Below are positions 1 through 10,000 of a stretch of 39,426 nt of DNA, one piece after another. Each line of letters begins with the position of its first letter. The stretch's first letter is position 1. This stretch comes from Anaerolineales bacterium (GTDB lineage Bacteria > Chloroflexota > Anaerolineae > Anaerolineales > UBA6663), in contig JAEURK010000080.1 of NCBI GenBank assembly GCA_016789175.1, positions 1 to 39,426 of the forward strand, given 5' to 3'. A model generated the notes under the pieces. That model saw only the letters and a program-made list of their open reading frames with translations, did not search any database and was not told the DNA's origin. The position numbers and the translations under genes were made by a program.

Positions 1-1
1 C

Positions 2-313
2 GGCCTGATCTTCACCGCCGTGGCGATCGTCGTATCGATCGCCATCATTTACTACTCGTTCCGGATCCAGGGGGACGCATGGGCACTGCGCCTGATCCTG
101 GGTCTGCAGCTCGGCGGCGCGCTGGGCAATCTGATCGACCGCCTGACGGTCGGCCCGGTGACCGATTTCGTTAGCCTGTTGAGCATCTGGAACGCCCCGA
201 TCTTCAACGTAGCGGACGCCAGCATCACGATCGGTGTGGTCCTGATGGTGTTGGCCATGCTGTGGAGCCCAGCCGATCCAGATGGTACACACGTTCCAGA
301 TCCCCAACCCTGA
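2..313 (+). CDS. lspA: Lipoprotein signal peptidase (signal peptidase II), C-terminal part
   Basis: Inner-membrane aspartyl protease that removes the signal peptide from diacylglyceryl-modified prolipoproteins. The window opens inside the gene, so only about 103 C-terminal residues are visible and the first membrane helices are missing. The visible part has two hydrophobic segments around the family signature: GGALGNLIDR, then VTDF (Asp at visible residue 55), then FNVADASI (Asp at 72). The aspartates in the VTDF and FNVAD positions correspond to the catalytic pair of the family. The reading frame is open to the window edge and ends in TGA. The rluD start lies 32 bases inside this gene, so the two are probably translationally coupled; lspA-rluD adjacency is common in bacteria. 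Identification is firm despite truncation. Confidence 0.93.
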   Translation, partial: GLIFTAVAIVVSIAIIYYSFRIQGDAWALRLILGLQLGGALGNLIDRLTVGPVTDFVSLLSIWNAPIFNVADASITIGVVLMVLAMLWSPADPDGTHVPDPQP

Positions 314-1202
314 TCGACTCGACCGCCTTGTCGCGGCTGCCGTGCCGGACGTCTCGCGCAGCCAGGCGCAGCGCCTGATCGAGGCGGGCCTGGTGACCGT
401 CAACGGATCGGTCGTGGTCAAGGCCTCCCAGGCGGTGCCGGCCGGCGCCGAGCTGATCGTGGAGGTGCCGGCGCCGGCGCCGGCCACGGCGCTGGCCGAA
501 GATATCCCGCTCGACATCATCTACGAAGACGGCGACGTGCTCGTGGTCAACAAGCCGGCTGGCATGGTCGTCCATCCGGCCGTCGGGCACGCCTCGGGCA
601 CCCTGGTCAACGCCGTGCTCGGGCACGATCCCGATCTCGAAGGCGTGGGCGACGAGGCCCGGCCCGGGATCGTGCATCGCCTCGACAAAGACACCTCCGG
701 CCTCATCCTGATCGCCAAGAACGATCGCGCTCATCGCGACCTGCAAAGCAAGTTCGCGGACCGCCGGATCGTCAAGATCTACCACGCCTTGCTGGATGGT
801 TGGCCGCCGACCGATACCGGGCGCATCGAAGCCGCCATCGGCCGCGACCTGAAGGACCGGCAGCGGATGGCGGTCGTGCCGGCCGCCAAGGGCCGGATGG
901 CGATCACCGAATACAAGGTGCTCGAACGCTTCGAGAACCGCGGCCGCGGCCGCCATACCTGGGTCGAGGTCAACCTGTTGACCGGTCGCACTCACCAGAT
1001 CCGGGTGCACTTCGCCTACCTGCGCTGCCCGATCACGGGGGACACCGTTTACGGGCATGCCAAACCCTCGTTGGCGGTCACGCGCCAGTGTTTGCATGCC
1101 GCCCGATTGACCCTGACCCTGCCCGGCAAGCGCAAGCCCGTGACCTTCGAAGCCCCATTGCCGCCCGAAATCGAACACCTGTTCGAATCGTTGCGTGGGT
1201 GA
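282..1202 (+). CDS. rluD: Large-subunit rRNA pseudouridine synthase, RluD family
   Basis: Converts uridines in 23S rRNA (helix 69 in the RluD case) to pseudouridine. The 306-residue protein has the normal family architecture: an S4 RNA-binding domain at about residues 11-58 (DRLDRLVA to GSVVVKAS) followed by the RluA-type catalytic domain. The active-site motif HRLDKDTSGL spans residues 132-141, with Asp135 as the expected nucleophile; the downstream RTHQIRVH motif is also present. The ATG start overlaps the end of lspA. The TGA stop is also the first three bases of a promoter-like TGATACAAT that may serve the next gene. RluA-family paralogs are hard to separate by eye, so the exact target uridine is inferred from the S4 domain and the lspA neighbourhood. 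Confidence 0.92.
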   Translation: MVHTFQIPNPDRLDRLVAAAVPDVSRSQAQRLIEAGLVTVNGSVVVKASQAVPAGAELIVEVPAPAPATALAEDIPLDIIYEDGDVLVVNKPAGMVVHPAVGHASGTLVNAVLGHDPDLEGVGDEARPGIVHRLDKDTSGLILIAKNDRAHRDLQSKFADRRIVKIYHALLDGWPPTDTGRIEAAIGRDLKDRQRMAVVPAAKGRMAITEYKVLERFENRGRGRHTWVEVNLLTGRTHQIRVHFAYLRCPITGDTVYGHAKPSLAVTRQCLHAARLTLTLPGKRKPVTFEAPLPPEIEHLFESLRG

Positions 1203-1208
1203 TACAAT
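1200..1208 (+). promoter_or_regulatory. Extended -10 promoter element before the nitrilase-fold gene
   Basis: TGATACAAT matches the extended -10 consensus TGnTATAAT at eight of nine positions. Its first three bases are the rluD stop codon. The predicted transcript would start near 1215 and give a leader of roughly 58 bases containing a weak GGGC/GCCC stem. No good -35 is visible. The same nine bases occur upstream of mdh on the other strand. Confidence 0.55.
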
Positions 1209-1272
1209 GCCGACCAATCCGGAAGAGCAGGGCGCTCGAAGTGCCCGCTTTTGCGTCTACTAAGGGATCACC

Positions 1273-2109
1273 ATGAGAGAAGTCACTGTCGCCACCGTCC
1301 AGATGAAGCCCAAGCTGGGCGAGATGGAAGAGAACCTGGCCCGGATGTCGGACCTGGTCGCCCAGATCGCAAGCCAGCAAAAAGTCGATCTGATCATCTT
1401 CCCGGAGTTGATCACCACCGGGTACGAATGCGGCGTGCGCTTCGTCGACATGGCCCAGCGCGTTCCCGGCGTATCGGTCGGCGTGATGTCGCAGCGCGCC
1501 CAGGAGTTCGGCGTGCACATCGCTTTCGGCATGCCGTCGAAGGAAAAGGTCGAGTCGATCATCTTCGACTCGGCCGTGCTGATCGGGCCGGACGGCGAGG
1601 TGATCGGCGACTATCGCAAAACGCACCTCAAGGGTGAGGAGCGGATGACCTTCCGGGCCGGCTTTAAATACCCGGTCTTCGAGACGACCTTCGGAAACGT
1701 CGGCCTGTTGATGGGCTACGACCTGGCCTTCCCCGAAGCCGCGCGCGCCCTGGCACTCGAGGGTGCTGAGTTGTTGGTGGTGTGCGGAAGCTACGAGAAG
1801 CCGCATCAAGACGAGTGGCGCACGTACTGCCTGGCCCGCGCCTATGAGAACGCCATGTTCGTGGCGGCGTCCAATCGCGTGGGCGATGATGTCACCTACT
1901 CGTTCTTCGGCGACTCGATGATCGTCGGGCCGCGCGGCCAGGTGTATGCGACCATGGCCGGCGAGGTCGATCCTAAGACCAATGAGCCGGCTGAGGGTTA
2001 TGCCGTGGCCAGGATCGACCTGCGTGAGGTCCGGCAACGACGCGAAGAGTTCCAAACGCTGCAAAACCGCGAGCCGGATCTGTACAAGCCGTTGGTGCGC
2101 AAGTACTGA
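1273..2109 (+). CDS. Carbon-nitrogen hydrolase (nitrilase) fold protein lacking the catalytic Cys
   Basis: Member of the nitrilase superfamily, whose enzymes hydrolyse amides or nitriles with a Glu-Lys-Cys triad. The 278-residue length and fold motifs fit: FPELITTGYE supplies Glu45, YRKTHLK supplies Lys116, and the third motif reads LLMGYDLAFPE. In active members that motif is (I/V)CYDxxFPE; here the codon at 1714-1716 is GGC, so residue 148 is Gly and the nucleophile is absent. The rest of the domain is intact (a second conserved stretch is ARAYENAMFVAASNRVG), so this is not obvious decay. AAGGGATC lies just before the ATG and serves as the ribosome site. It may be a non-catalytic or binding paralog, or a sequencing change at one base. 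Family assignment is firm; activity is doubtful. Confidence 0.85.
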   Translation: MREVTVATVQMKPKLGEMEENLARMSDLVAQIASQQKVDLIIFPELITTGYECGVRFVDMAQRVPGVSVGVMSQRAQEFGVHIAFGMPSKEKVESIIFDSAVLIGPDGEVIGDYRKTHLKGEERMTFRAGFKYPVFETTFGNVGLLMGYDLAFPEAARALALEGAELLVVCGSYEKPHQDEWRTYCLARAYENAMFVAASNRVGDDVTYSFFGDSMIVGPRGQVYATMAGEVDPKTNEPAEGYAVARIDLREVRQRREEFQTLQNREPDLYKPLVRKY

Positions 2110-2176
2110 GGGATGCCAGGGCAGGTCGATGCGGCCGTCCGGGCGCGCGTTCGGCCGGGCAGGCACAGTCGTCGCG

Positions 2177-2524
2177 ATGTCTGAACCAAAGCCCTCGAAC
2201 ACGGCCCGACGCTGGGCGATTGCGGGTCTGATCCTGGCCTGCATCTGGCTCGTGTTGGCGCTGCTGCCCATCCCGGGCACGACTTTGCTGGGGCTGCCCT
2301 TCCTGGCGATCGCGCTGACCGCGTCTGCAGTGGCCCTGTATCTGCGCTGGGAGCGCAAGACGTCCGGGGTGCTGCGCTGGACGGGCAGCGCCCTGATCCT
2401 CAGTGGATTCGGCTGCCTCTGGCAGGTGGTTATGGCCGTGGTCTGGGGCGGTGTGATCGTCGGCGGCGGACTCTCCTTGTGGCAGTCGCTCCAACAGTGG
2501 CTGCAAGCGACGCCGGTGCCCTAG
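2177..2524 (+). CDS. Small integral membrane protein, function unknown
   Basis: A 115-residue protein with about three hydrophobic segments: residues ~12-32 (WAIAGLILACIWLVLALLPI), ~34-54 (LLGLPFLAIALTASAVALYL) and ~67-100, separated by a short basic loop (RWERKTSGVLRW). No catalytic motif or known family is recognised. I chose the ATG at 2177 because it places the first helix near the N-terminus. The frame is open further upstream, but that stretch is Arg/Pro-rich and looks non-coding. It follows the nitrilase-fold gene by 67 bases on the same strand and is followed by a convincing terminator, which supports a real gene at the end of a transcript. No clear ribosome-binding site is visible. 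Confidence 0.6.
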   Translation: MSEPKPSNTARRWAIAGLILACIWLVLALLPIPGTTLLGLPFLAIALTASAVALYLRWERKTSGVLRWTGSALILSGFGCLWQVVMAVVWGGVIVGGGLSLWQSLQQWLQATPVP

Positions 2525-2554
2525 ATCGGATAGAGCCCTCTCGGTGCCAATGAC

Positions 2555-2607
2555 GCGTGCGCCCTGTGGCCTGGGCTTGCCCGGACCACAGGACGCACGC
2601 ATCTTTT
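2555..2607 (+). terminator. Rho-independent terminator
   Basis: Arms 2555-2569 and 2586-2600 pair at 14 of 15 positions (GCGTGCGCCCTGTGG against CCACAGGACGCACGC). The loop contains a further GGGC/GCCC pairing, and ATCTTTT follows. It lies 30 bases after the small membrane protein and about 130 bases before the threonine aldolase gene, so it probably ends the lspA-side transcript. Confidence 0.75.
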
Positions 2608-2738
2608 CCCCGACTTTCAGGGCGATCTCACCAGAGGTGGCTCAACGGTGCAATTGCCCTGCCGCGACACCCGGCCGGATTGCCAGACCGGTTATCATCG
2701 AATCTTCAAGCTCATGACAGTGAACCCTGAGGTGATCG

Positions 2739-3821
2739 ATGCCCTTCGAAAACGGCCTGATTGACCTGCGCAGCGACACGGTGACCGTACCCACGCCCGA
2801 GATGCGGCGGGCCATGGCAGCGGCCGAGGTCGGCGACGACGTGTATCGCGATGACCCGACCGTCAATCGCTTGGAGGAACGGGCTGCGGCGCTGACCGGC
2901 AAGGCCGCGGCCCTGTTTGTGCCCTCGGGCACGATGGCCAATCTGCTGGCGCTGATGGTGCATTGCGCCGGGCACCGTGGCGTCGAGGTGATCGTCGGCG
3001 ACAAGTCGCACATCTATCTCAACGAAGTCGGCGGGCTGGCGGCGCTGGTCGGGGCGCAGGCCGCGGTCGTGGCCAACCAGCCCGACGGATCGTTGGGTCT
3101 GGCCGACGTCGAAGCCGCCATCCGCGCCGACGACGTGCACCATCCTCGCACGCGCCTGATCTGCCTCGAGAATACGCAGAACATCTGCGGCGGTGTTGTG
3201 GTGTCTCCAGGGGCCATGGCGGCCACGCGCGCCTTGGCGCTCCGCCATGGGCTCAAGGTCCACCTGGACGGCGCCCGGCTGTTCAATGCGGCCGTAGCCC
3301 TGGGCGCGCCCGCGACCACGCTGACCCAGCACGCCGACTCGGTCATGTTCTGCCTGTCGAAGGGCCTGGGCGCGCCGGTGGGCTCGATGCTGTGCGGCGA
3401 GGCGGACCTGATCGACGAGGCGCGCCGGTATCGCAAGATGGTGGGCGGGGGCATGCGGCAGGCCGGCGTCATCGCGGCCGCCGGGCTGATCGCACTCGAG
3501 CACATGATCGAGCGCCTCGAGGACGATCATGTCAACGCCCGGCGTCTGGCTGCGGGTCTGGCGGATCTGCCCGGCCTGACGCTCGAGAACCCCGAGCCGC
3601 AGACCAACATGGTCTATCTGCAGCTGGATCCGGCGCGCGGCATCACCGGACCTGACGTCGCCGAGGCCTTGCGGGGCGACGGCATCGTGCTCGACCCCGG
3701 GCCCTACGGGTTCCGGCTGGTGACACACGCCTGGATCACGCCCGGCGACGTCGACCAAGTGATCGCCGGCTTTCGCTCAGTCCTCGGTCGACGACGCAAG
3801 GGGCAGGTGTGTGAGGGATAG
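2739..3821 (+). CDS. ltaE: Low-specificity L-threonine aldolase (PLP-dependent beta-eliminating lyase family)
   Basis: PLP-dependent cleavage of L-threonine or L-allo-threonine to glycine and acetaldehyde, cytosolic. The 360-residue protein carries the family hallmarks in order: [11 protein letters not shown] at residues 9-19, [15 protein letters not shown] at 33-47, VPSGTMAN at 61-68, [11 protein letters not shown] at 175-185 (the Asp holds the PLP ring nitrogen), and the Schiff-base motif [10 protein letters not shown] with Lys208. Length is normal. A GAGGTG ribosome site lies about 4 bases before the ATG. It is a lone gene between a terminator and a purine-rich hairpin. The aromatic amino-acid beta-lyase/threonine aldolase superfamily is broad, so stereospecificity cannot be read from the sequence. 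Confidence 0.9.
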   Translation: MPFENGLIDLRSDTVTVPTPEMRRAMAAAEVGDDVYRDDPTVNRLEERAAALTGKAAALFVPSGTMANLLALMVHCAGHRGVEVIVGDKSHIYLNEVGGLAALVGAQAAVVANQPDGSLGLADVEAAIRADDVHHPRTRLICLENTQNICGGVVVSPGAMAATRALALRHGLKVHLDGARLFNAAVALGAPATTLTQHADSVMFCLSKGLGAPVGSMLCGEADLIDEARRYRKMVGGGMRQAGVIAAAGLIALEHMIERLEDDHVNARRLAAGLADLPGLTLENPEPQTNMVYLQLDPARGITGPDVAEALRGDGIVLDPGPYGFRLVTHAWITPGDVDQVIAGFRSVLGRRRKGQVCEG

Positions 3822-3830
3822 GGAAGAAGA

Positions 3831-3869
3831 AAGAGGGAGGAGGGAAGAGGGGATACTCTCCTCCCTCTT
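3831..3869. repeat. Polypurine/polypyrimidine inverted repeat between convergent genes (copy 1)
   Basis: AAGAGGGAGGAG (3831-3842) pairs exactly with CTCCTCCCTCTT (3858-3869) across a 15-base loop, inside a longer purine-only run from about 3815 to 3852. It sits between the convergent stops of the threonine aldolase and ferritin genes and could act as a bidirectional terminator. A closely related element is at 38610-38658. Confidence 0.7.
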
Positions 3870-3874
3870 CCCCG

Positions 3875-4393
3875 TTACGCCTCGCTCTCAGCCTCTCCGG
3901 CCTCGGGCGCGCGTTGGCCGAAGCGGTCGTCCAGCATGAGCAGGGCAGCCGAGTCGGCGCCCGCCATCTTGAGCTGGTCGACCGCGAGCCCGACGTTCTT
4001 CTCTTCCTCGACCTGTTCGCGCACGAACCATTCGAGCATGACCTGGGTGGCGTAGTCATCCTCTTTGCGCGCCAGGGCATAGAGCTTGTGGATTGCGGCA
4101 GTCACCTTCTGCTCATGCTTGAGCGCGGTCTCAAAGGCCTCAAGCGGGTTCTTGAACTTGGCCTTTGGCTCGGCAATGGCGGCCAGTTGGATCGCGCCAC
4201 CCCGATCGTGGATGTGGTCGAACAGCCGCATCGCGTGACCGATCTCCTCCTCGTACTGCAGCCGCATCCAGGCGGCAAAACCTGGGAGGCTGGCGCTTTC
4301 AAAATGCGCCGACATCGCCAGATAGGCGTAAGAGGAGGCGAATTCGAGGTTGATCTGTTCGTTGATGGCCTTCTGCATGGCTTGACTGAGCAT
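3875..4393 (-). CDS. ftnA: Ferritin (non-haem, FtnA type)
   Basis: Iron-storage protein that oxidises Fe(II) and stores the mineral inside a 24-subunit shell. The 172-residue protein has the complete ferroxidase centre at the same residue numbers as E. coli FtnA: Glu17 (in NLEFASSYAYL), Glu50 and His53 (EEEIGHA), Glu94, Gln127 and Glu130 (REQVEEE). The longer open frame begins 13 codons upstream, but ATG 4393 is preceded by GGAGA at proper spacing and starts exactly at the family N-terminus (MLSQAMQKAINEQI). The C-terminus is an acidic tail (APEAGEAESEA). It is divergent from the ABC exporter, sharing a 203-base upstream region, and convergent with the threonine aldolase. No Fur-type operator was recognised. 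Confidence 0.95.
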   Translation of the reverse strand: MLSQAMQKAINEQINLEFASSYAYLAMSAHFESASLPGFAAWMRLQYEEEIGHAMRLFDHIHDRGGAIQLAAIAEPKAKFKNPLEAFETALKHEQKVTAAIHKLYALARKEDDYATQVMLEWFVREQVEEEKNVGLAVDQLKMAGADSAALLMLDDRFGQRAPEAGEAESEA

Positions 4394-4578
4394 GATGGTC
4401 TCCGGGGTCCGGGTGTGGAGTATCGACCCCACCGAAACTGTAGCGCTGTTTTCCCGATCGTGGACTCGACCTGCTACGACAATCGGTGGCGCGGCCGACG
4501 GGCCGACATCCGACCGCGCTGACGCTATTCAGGAGCCGCGCCCCGGCCGTTTGGCTAGGCGATCATGCGCCGCCGGCG

Positions 4579-4587
4579 TGCTACACT
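4579..4587 (+). promoter_or_regulatory. Extended -10 element (TGCTACACT) for the ABC exporter, leaderless spacing
   Basis: TG-n-TACACT ends nine bases before the ATG at 4597, which puts the transcript start on or next to the start codon. No Shine-Dalgarno sequence is visible between them. The other part of the 203-base ferritin/ABC interval (4394-4578) shows no further recognisable element. Confidence 0.5.
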
Positions 4588-4596
4588 GATTCTCTT

Positions 4597-6447
<1,851 letters not shown>

Positions 6448-6452
6448 CGGCC

Positions 6453-6482
6453 CAGCTCGGCCCGCGGGAGCGGGCCGAGCTG
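6453..6482. terminator. Terminator-like hairpin between ABC exporter and YbaK-like gene
   Basis: Perfect 12-bp stem (6453-6464 with 6471-6482, CAGCTCGGCCCG) and a six-base loop, placed between convergent stop codons. There is no strong T tract on either side, so termination efficiency is uncertain; it may serve both strands. Confidence 0.65.
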
Positions 6483-6516
6483 TGGACCATGGCGGACGGT
6501 CAGGTTGCGGCGCGCG

Positions 6517-6987
6517 TCAGGTCCGCACCCACCGCGCCCGTGTGAGTGCGAGCAGGTCGTCGACGGTCAACCGGATATTGGCGCGCCGATCGCCGGCGCT
6601 GAGGTGGATGAAGGGCAGGGCGCGCGCGTCCTCGGCCAGGCAGATCTCGAAGCCCTTGTTGAGCAAGGCAAGGGCCGAAATTCCCCCGACCTGCAAGCCG
6701 GTCAGCCGTTCGGCCTCGGCCTGGGTCGACAGCTTGAGCTTCTTCTCGCCGATCGCGGCGGCCAGCTGTTTGAGGTCGAGCTCCCGGCCGGCCGGCGTCA
6801 TCACCAGCAGCGGTTTCTTGCCCGGCGCTTCGCGCAACACGACCAGCGTCTTGTAGACGTGGTCGGTCGGCACGCCGAGGCGGGTGGCCGTATCTTCGGC
6901 ACTATGTTTGTCGCCGTCGAGCTCGAAAAGTGTGTAGGCGATGTTGCGCGCATCCAGCAGACGGGTCACGTTATTCTTGAACGCCAT
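6517..6987 (-). CDS. ybaK: YbaK/ProX-family aminoacyl-tRNA deacylase
   Basis: Trans-editing protein that hydrolyses mischarged tRNA, typically Cys-tRNA(Pro). The 156-residue length is typical. VYKTLVV carries Lys46, at the same residue number as the functional Lys46 of the founding YbaK protein, and IGEKKLKLSTQAEAERLTG and VGGISA align with the family. The GxxxP motif (GGISP in YbaK) reads GGISA here, with Ala at residue 105, which may shift activity or specificity. The open frame extends 30 codons upstream, but ATG 6987 gives the family N-terminus. It is divergent from the kinase gene with only 26 bases between the starts. Which tRNA it edits is not determined. Confidence 0.82.
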   Translation of the reverse strand: MAFKNNVTRLLDARNIAYTLFELDGDKHSAEDTATRLGVPTDHVYKTLVVLREAPGKKPLLVMTPAGRELDLKQLAAAIGEKKLKLSTQAEAERLTGLQVGGISALALLNKGFEICLAEDARALPFIHLSAGDRRANIRLTVDDLLALTRARWVRT

Positions 6988-7006
6988 TTCGCGGTGATGA
7001 TACACT
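6977..7006 (+). promoter_or_regulatory. Promoter of the kinase fusion gene, leaderless spacing
   Basis: TTGAAC (6977-6982), 18-base spacer, then TACACT (7001-7006) preceded by TGA, giving extended -10 TGATACACT at 6998-7006. The hexamer ends seven bases before the ATG at 7014, so the mRNA should begin at or near the start codon. On the opposite strand the same bases read TATCAT upstream of the YbaK start, so both divergent promoters would occupy the same 26 bases. Confidence 0.55.
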
Positions 7007-7013
7007 ACGGCGC

Positions 7014-10000
7014 ATGTCGGGCAAGCGCCTCGGCGACTATGAACTACTGGAGGAGATCGGCCGGGGCGGCATGGCAACCGTCTACCGCGCCCGTCAACTC
7101 AACCTCGAGCGCATCGTGGCGGTCAAGGTCATCCAAGGCTCACTGACGCACAATCCACAGGAGCTGCAGCGCTTCCAGCAGGAAGCGCAGATGGTGGCGC
7201 GGCTCGAGCATCCCCACATCCTCCCGATCTACGATTTCGACGGCGCGCACGACCCGCCGTTCATCGTCATGCGCTATCTGGCCGGCGGCACGATCAAGGA
7301 CCGCCTGCGCCGTGGTCCGATCGAGCGCTCGGTGCTGCTCGAGCTTCTGCGCAAAGCGGCAGCCGGCCTGGACTATGCCCATCGCCAGGGCGTGATCCAT
7401 CGCGACATCAAACCGTCGAATATCCTGCTGGACGCCGACGGCAATCCCTTCATCTCCGACTTCGGCATCGCCCGCTGGGTTTCGGGCGTCGATGCGACCG
7501 GCGGCGCGCTCCTGGGCACGGCCGATTACGTGTCGCCCGAGCAGGCTATGGGTCGCGACCTCGATCATCGCGCCGACCTTTACTCGTTTGGCGTCCTGAT
7601 CTACCAGATCCTGACCGGCCAGGTGCCCTTCTCGGCCGATCAAACCCTCGGCATCTTGATCCGCCATGTGTATGATGCGCCGCCGGCCGCGACCTCGGTC
7701 AATCCGGCCCTGCCGCACGCGATCGACTCGATCCTCGAACGGGCTCTGGCCAAAGTGCCCGAGCAACGCTACGGCTCCGCCGCCGAGCTGGTCGAAGCCG
7801 TGGAGACGGCCCTGGCCGGGAGCCCCATCGCCACGCCCGAGCGGCACGAGGATGTCTCCAGCCGCACTCAGACCGCCACCCAGACCAGTGTGCTCGAGTA
7901 CCAACGCCCGCTGACCGTGCTGGCCCTGGGCGCCAACGACCTCGAGCTCTCGCTGGTCGAAAACCTCGGGAGCCCCGAAGCCGCCCGGCTCCTGCGACTC
8001 TGGCTGCGCCGGGCCGAGGAGTTGTGCGTCTCGCGCGGCGGCCTGATCTACGAGCGCTCTGCGCGCGGCGTGCTGGCGGTGTGGGGGGCGCTCAGCCTGA
8101 TGGAGGATGACGCCGAGCAAGCCGTGCAGACCGCGCTCGAGGTCGCGCGCGACTTCGACGCCTGGTTGACCGACGACCTGACCGACGCGGTCGAGCCCGG
8201 CCGACTGCCGACGCTGTCGGTCGCGAGCAGCCGCGGCGCCGCGCACATCGACGTCGACGGGCGCATGCTGCTCTCCGGCCAGGCCCTGGGTGTGGCGGCG
8301 CGGCTGCAAACCATCGCCCCGGCCGGCAGCGTGGTCATCGATGCCGAGACCCACCGCCGCGCGCGCGGTCGGTTCGACTTTCGCGCCATCACCGGGCTCG
8401 AAGGCAGCGGCCTGCGCGAGGCGGTGGCGGCCTTCGAGGTGTTGGGCCGGCGTGAGCAGGCCTTCTGGCTCGAGGACCGTGGTGTCCCCGGCGCTTCGGC
8501 CCGCCTGATCGGCCGCGAACACGAGCTCAAGCAATTGCAGTCGGAGTTCCTCGAAGCCCTGGCCGGCCGCGGGGCACGCTGGGTCACGCTGGTCGGCGAC
8601 CTCGGCCTTGGCAAAAGCCGGCTTCTGCACGAGTTCGACACCTGGGCGGACGTGCTTGACGTGCCCGACTTCTACTTCTTTCAGGGCCGCGCCACGCCGC
8701 AGATGGCCCAACACCCGTACGGTCTGATCGGGCGCATGATCGCCGAACGTTGCCACTTGAGGCAAAGCGACTCTGCTGCCGCGGCGCGACTCAAGCTTCG
8801 GGATGGGTTGGCGCTGATCGTCCGCCCCGAGGAGCTTGATGAGGCGGTGTCCGCCATCGCGCAGGTCATCGGCCTCGACGGGGAGGGGCCGCCGGCGGTC
8901 AACGTCGGCGCCGGCGCGAACGTCGTGCGGGACAAGGCTGACGCCGCCCTGGAGTCCGTCTTCCGCGGCGCTGTCGCGGGCGGCGCCGTGCTGGTCATCC
9001 TCGAGGACGTGCAGTGGGCTGACGAGACTTCACTCAATTTGCTGCAACGTTGGGCGCGCATGGCGCCGCGGTCGGCTCTGCTGATCCTGGCCAGCGCGCG
9101 CCCCGAGTTCTTCGACGAGCGCTCGGACTGGGGCCGTGATCTTCCGCTTCATCGACGGATCACGCTTGGTCCGTTGTCGCGCGCCGACAGCCGGCGCCTG
9201 GCCGGCGAATTGTTGTCACGCGCTTCGCAGCTTCCCAACCACTTGCGCGATATGCTCGTCGAGCGCTGCGAGGGCAATCCGTTCTTCCTCGAGGAGCTGA
9301 TCACCGTCCTGCTGGAGGACGGGGTTATCGTGCCGAAAGAACCCGTCTGGATCGTGCGCGAGTCCCGGTTGGCGCGGTTGCGCGTGCCGGCCACGTTGGC
9401 GGAGGCGCTTCAGGTCCGTCTGGAAGGGCTGCCGGCCGGTGCCCGCGTGATCCTGGCCCGGGCCAGCGTCGTTGGGCGCGTCTTCTGGGATGGCGCGCTG
9501 CAGGCGTTGGAGGCGGCCGATGGCATCCCGTTGCCCAACCTCGATCGGCTGTTGGACGATCTACGGCGCCGCGAGTTGATCTTCCTGCGCCCGGCCTCGA
9601 CCTTCGCCGCCTGGCGTGAGTTGAGTTTCAAGAACAATCTATTGCGCGACGTGGTCTACAGCGGCCTGTTGGGCCGTCAGCTGCGGGCTTACCATCGCGA
9701 GGCAGGCGATTGGCTGATGCGCGCCGCGGTGAACCGGTCGGGCGAGTACGCCGATGTCATCGGCGGGCACTTCGAGCTGGCCGGCGATTTCGGGCGCGCC
9801 GCGCGTCAGGCGTTTCGCGCCGCCCAGGCCGCGTTTGCCGTCAACGCTTACAAGGAAGCGGAGGCCCAGCTAGGGCGCGCGGCCGACCTGCTCGAGCGGG
9901 ACGACACGGCCCCCGGCGGGTTGCAGATCCAGATCCCGCTCCTTCTGGGTCGGGTAGCGGCCGACACCGGGCGGCCGGATCGCGCCCGCGAACAGCTGGC

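Noticed and set aside
7908..8470. Active adenylate cyclase domain in the kinase fusion
   Set aside because: Metal-binding aspartates and substrate-specifying residues are not present at the expected places.
7140..8765. 541-codon minus-strand frame inside the kinase gene
   Set aside because: Antisense shadow; low-complexity His/Gln/Gly-rich product, and the plus strand encodes an intact kinase.
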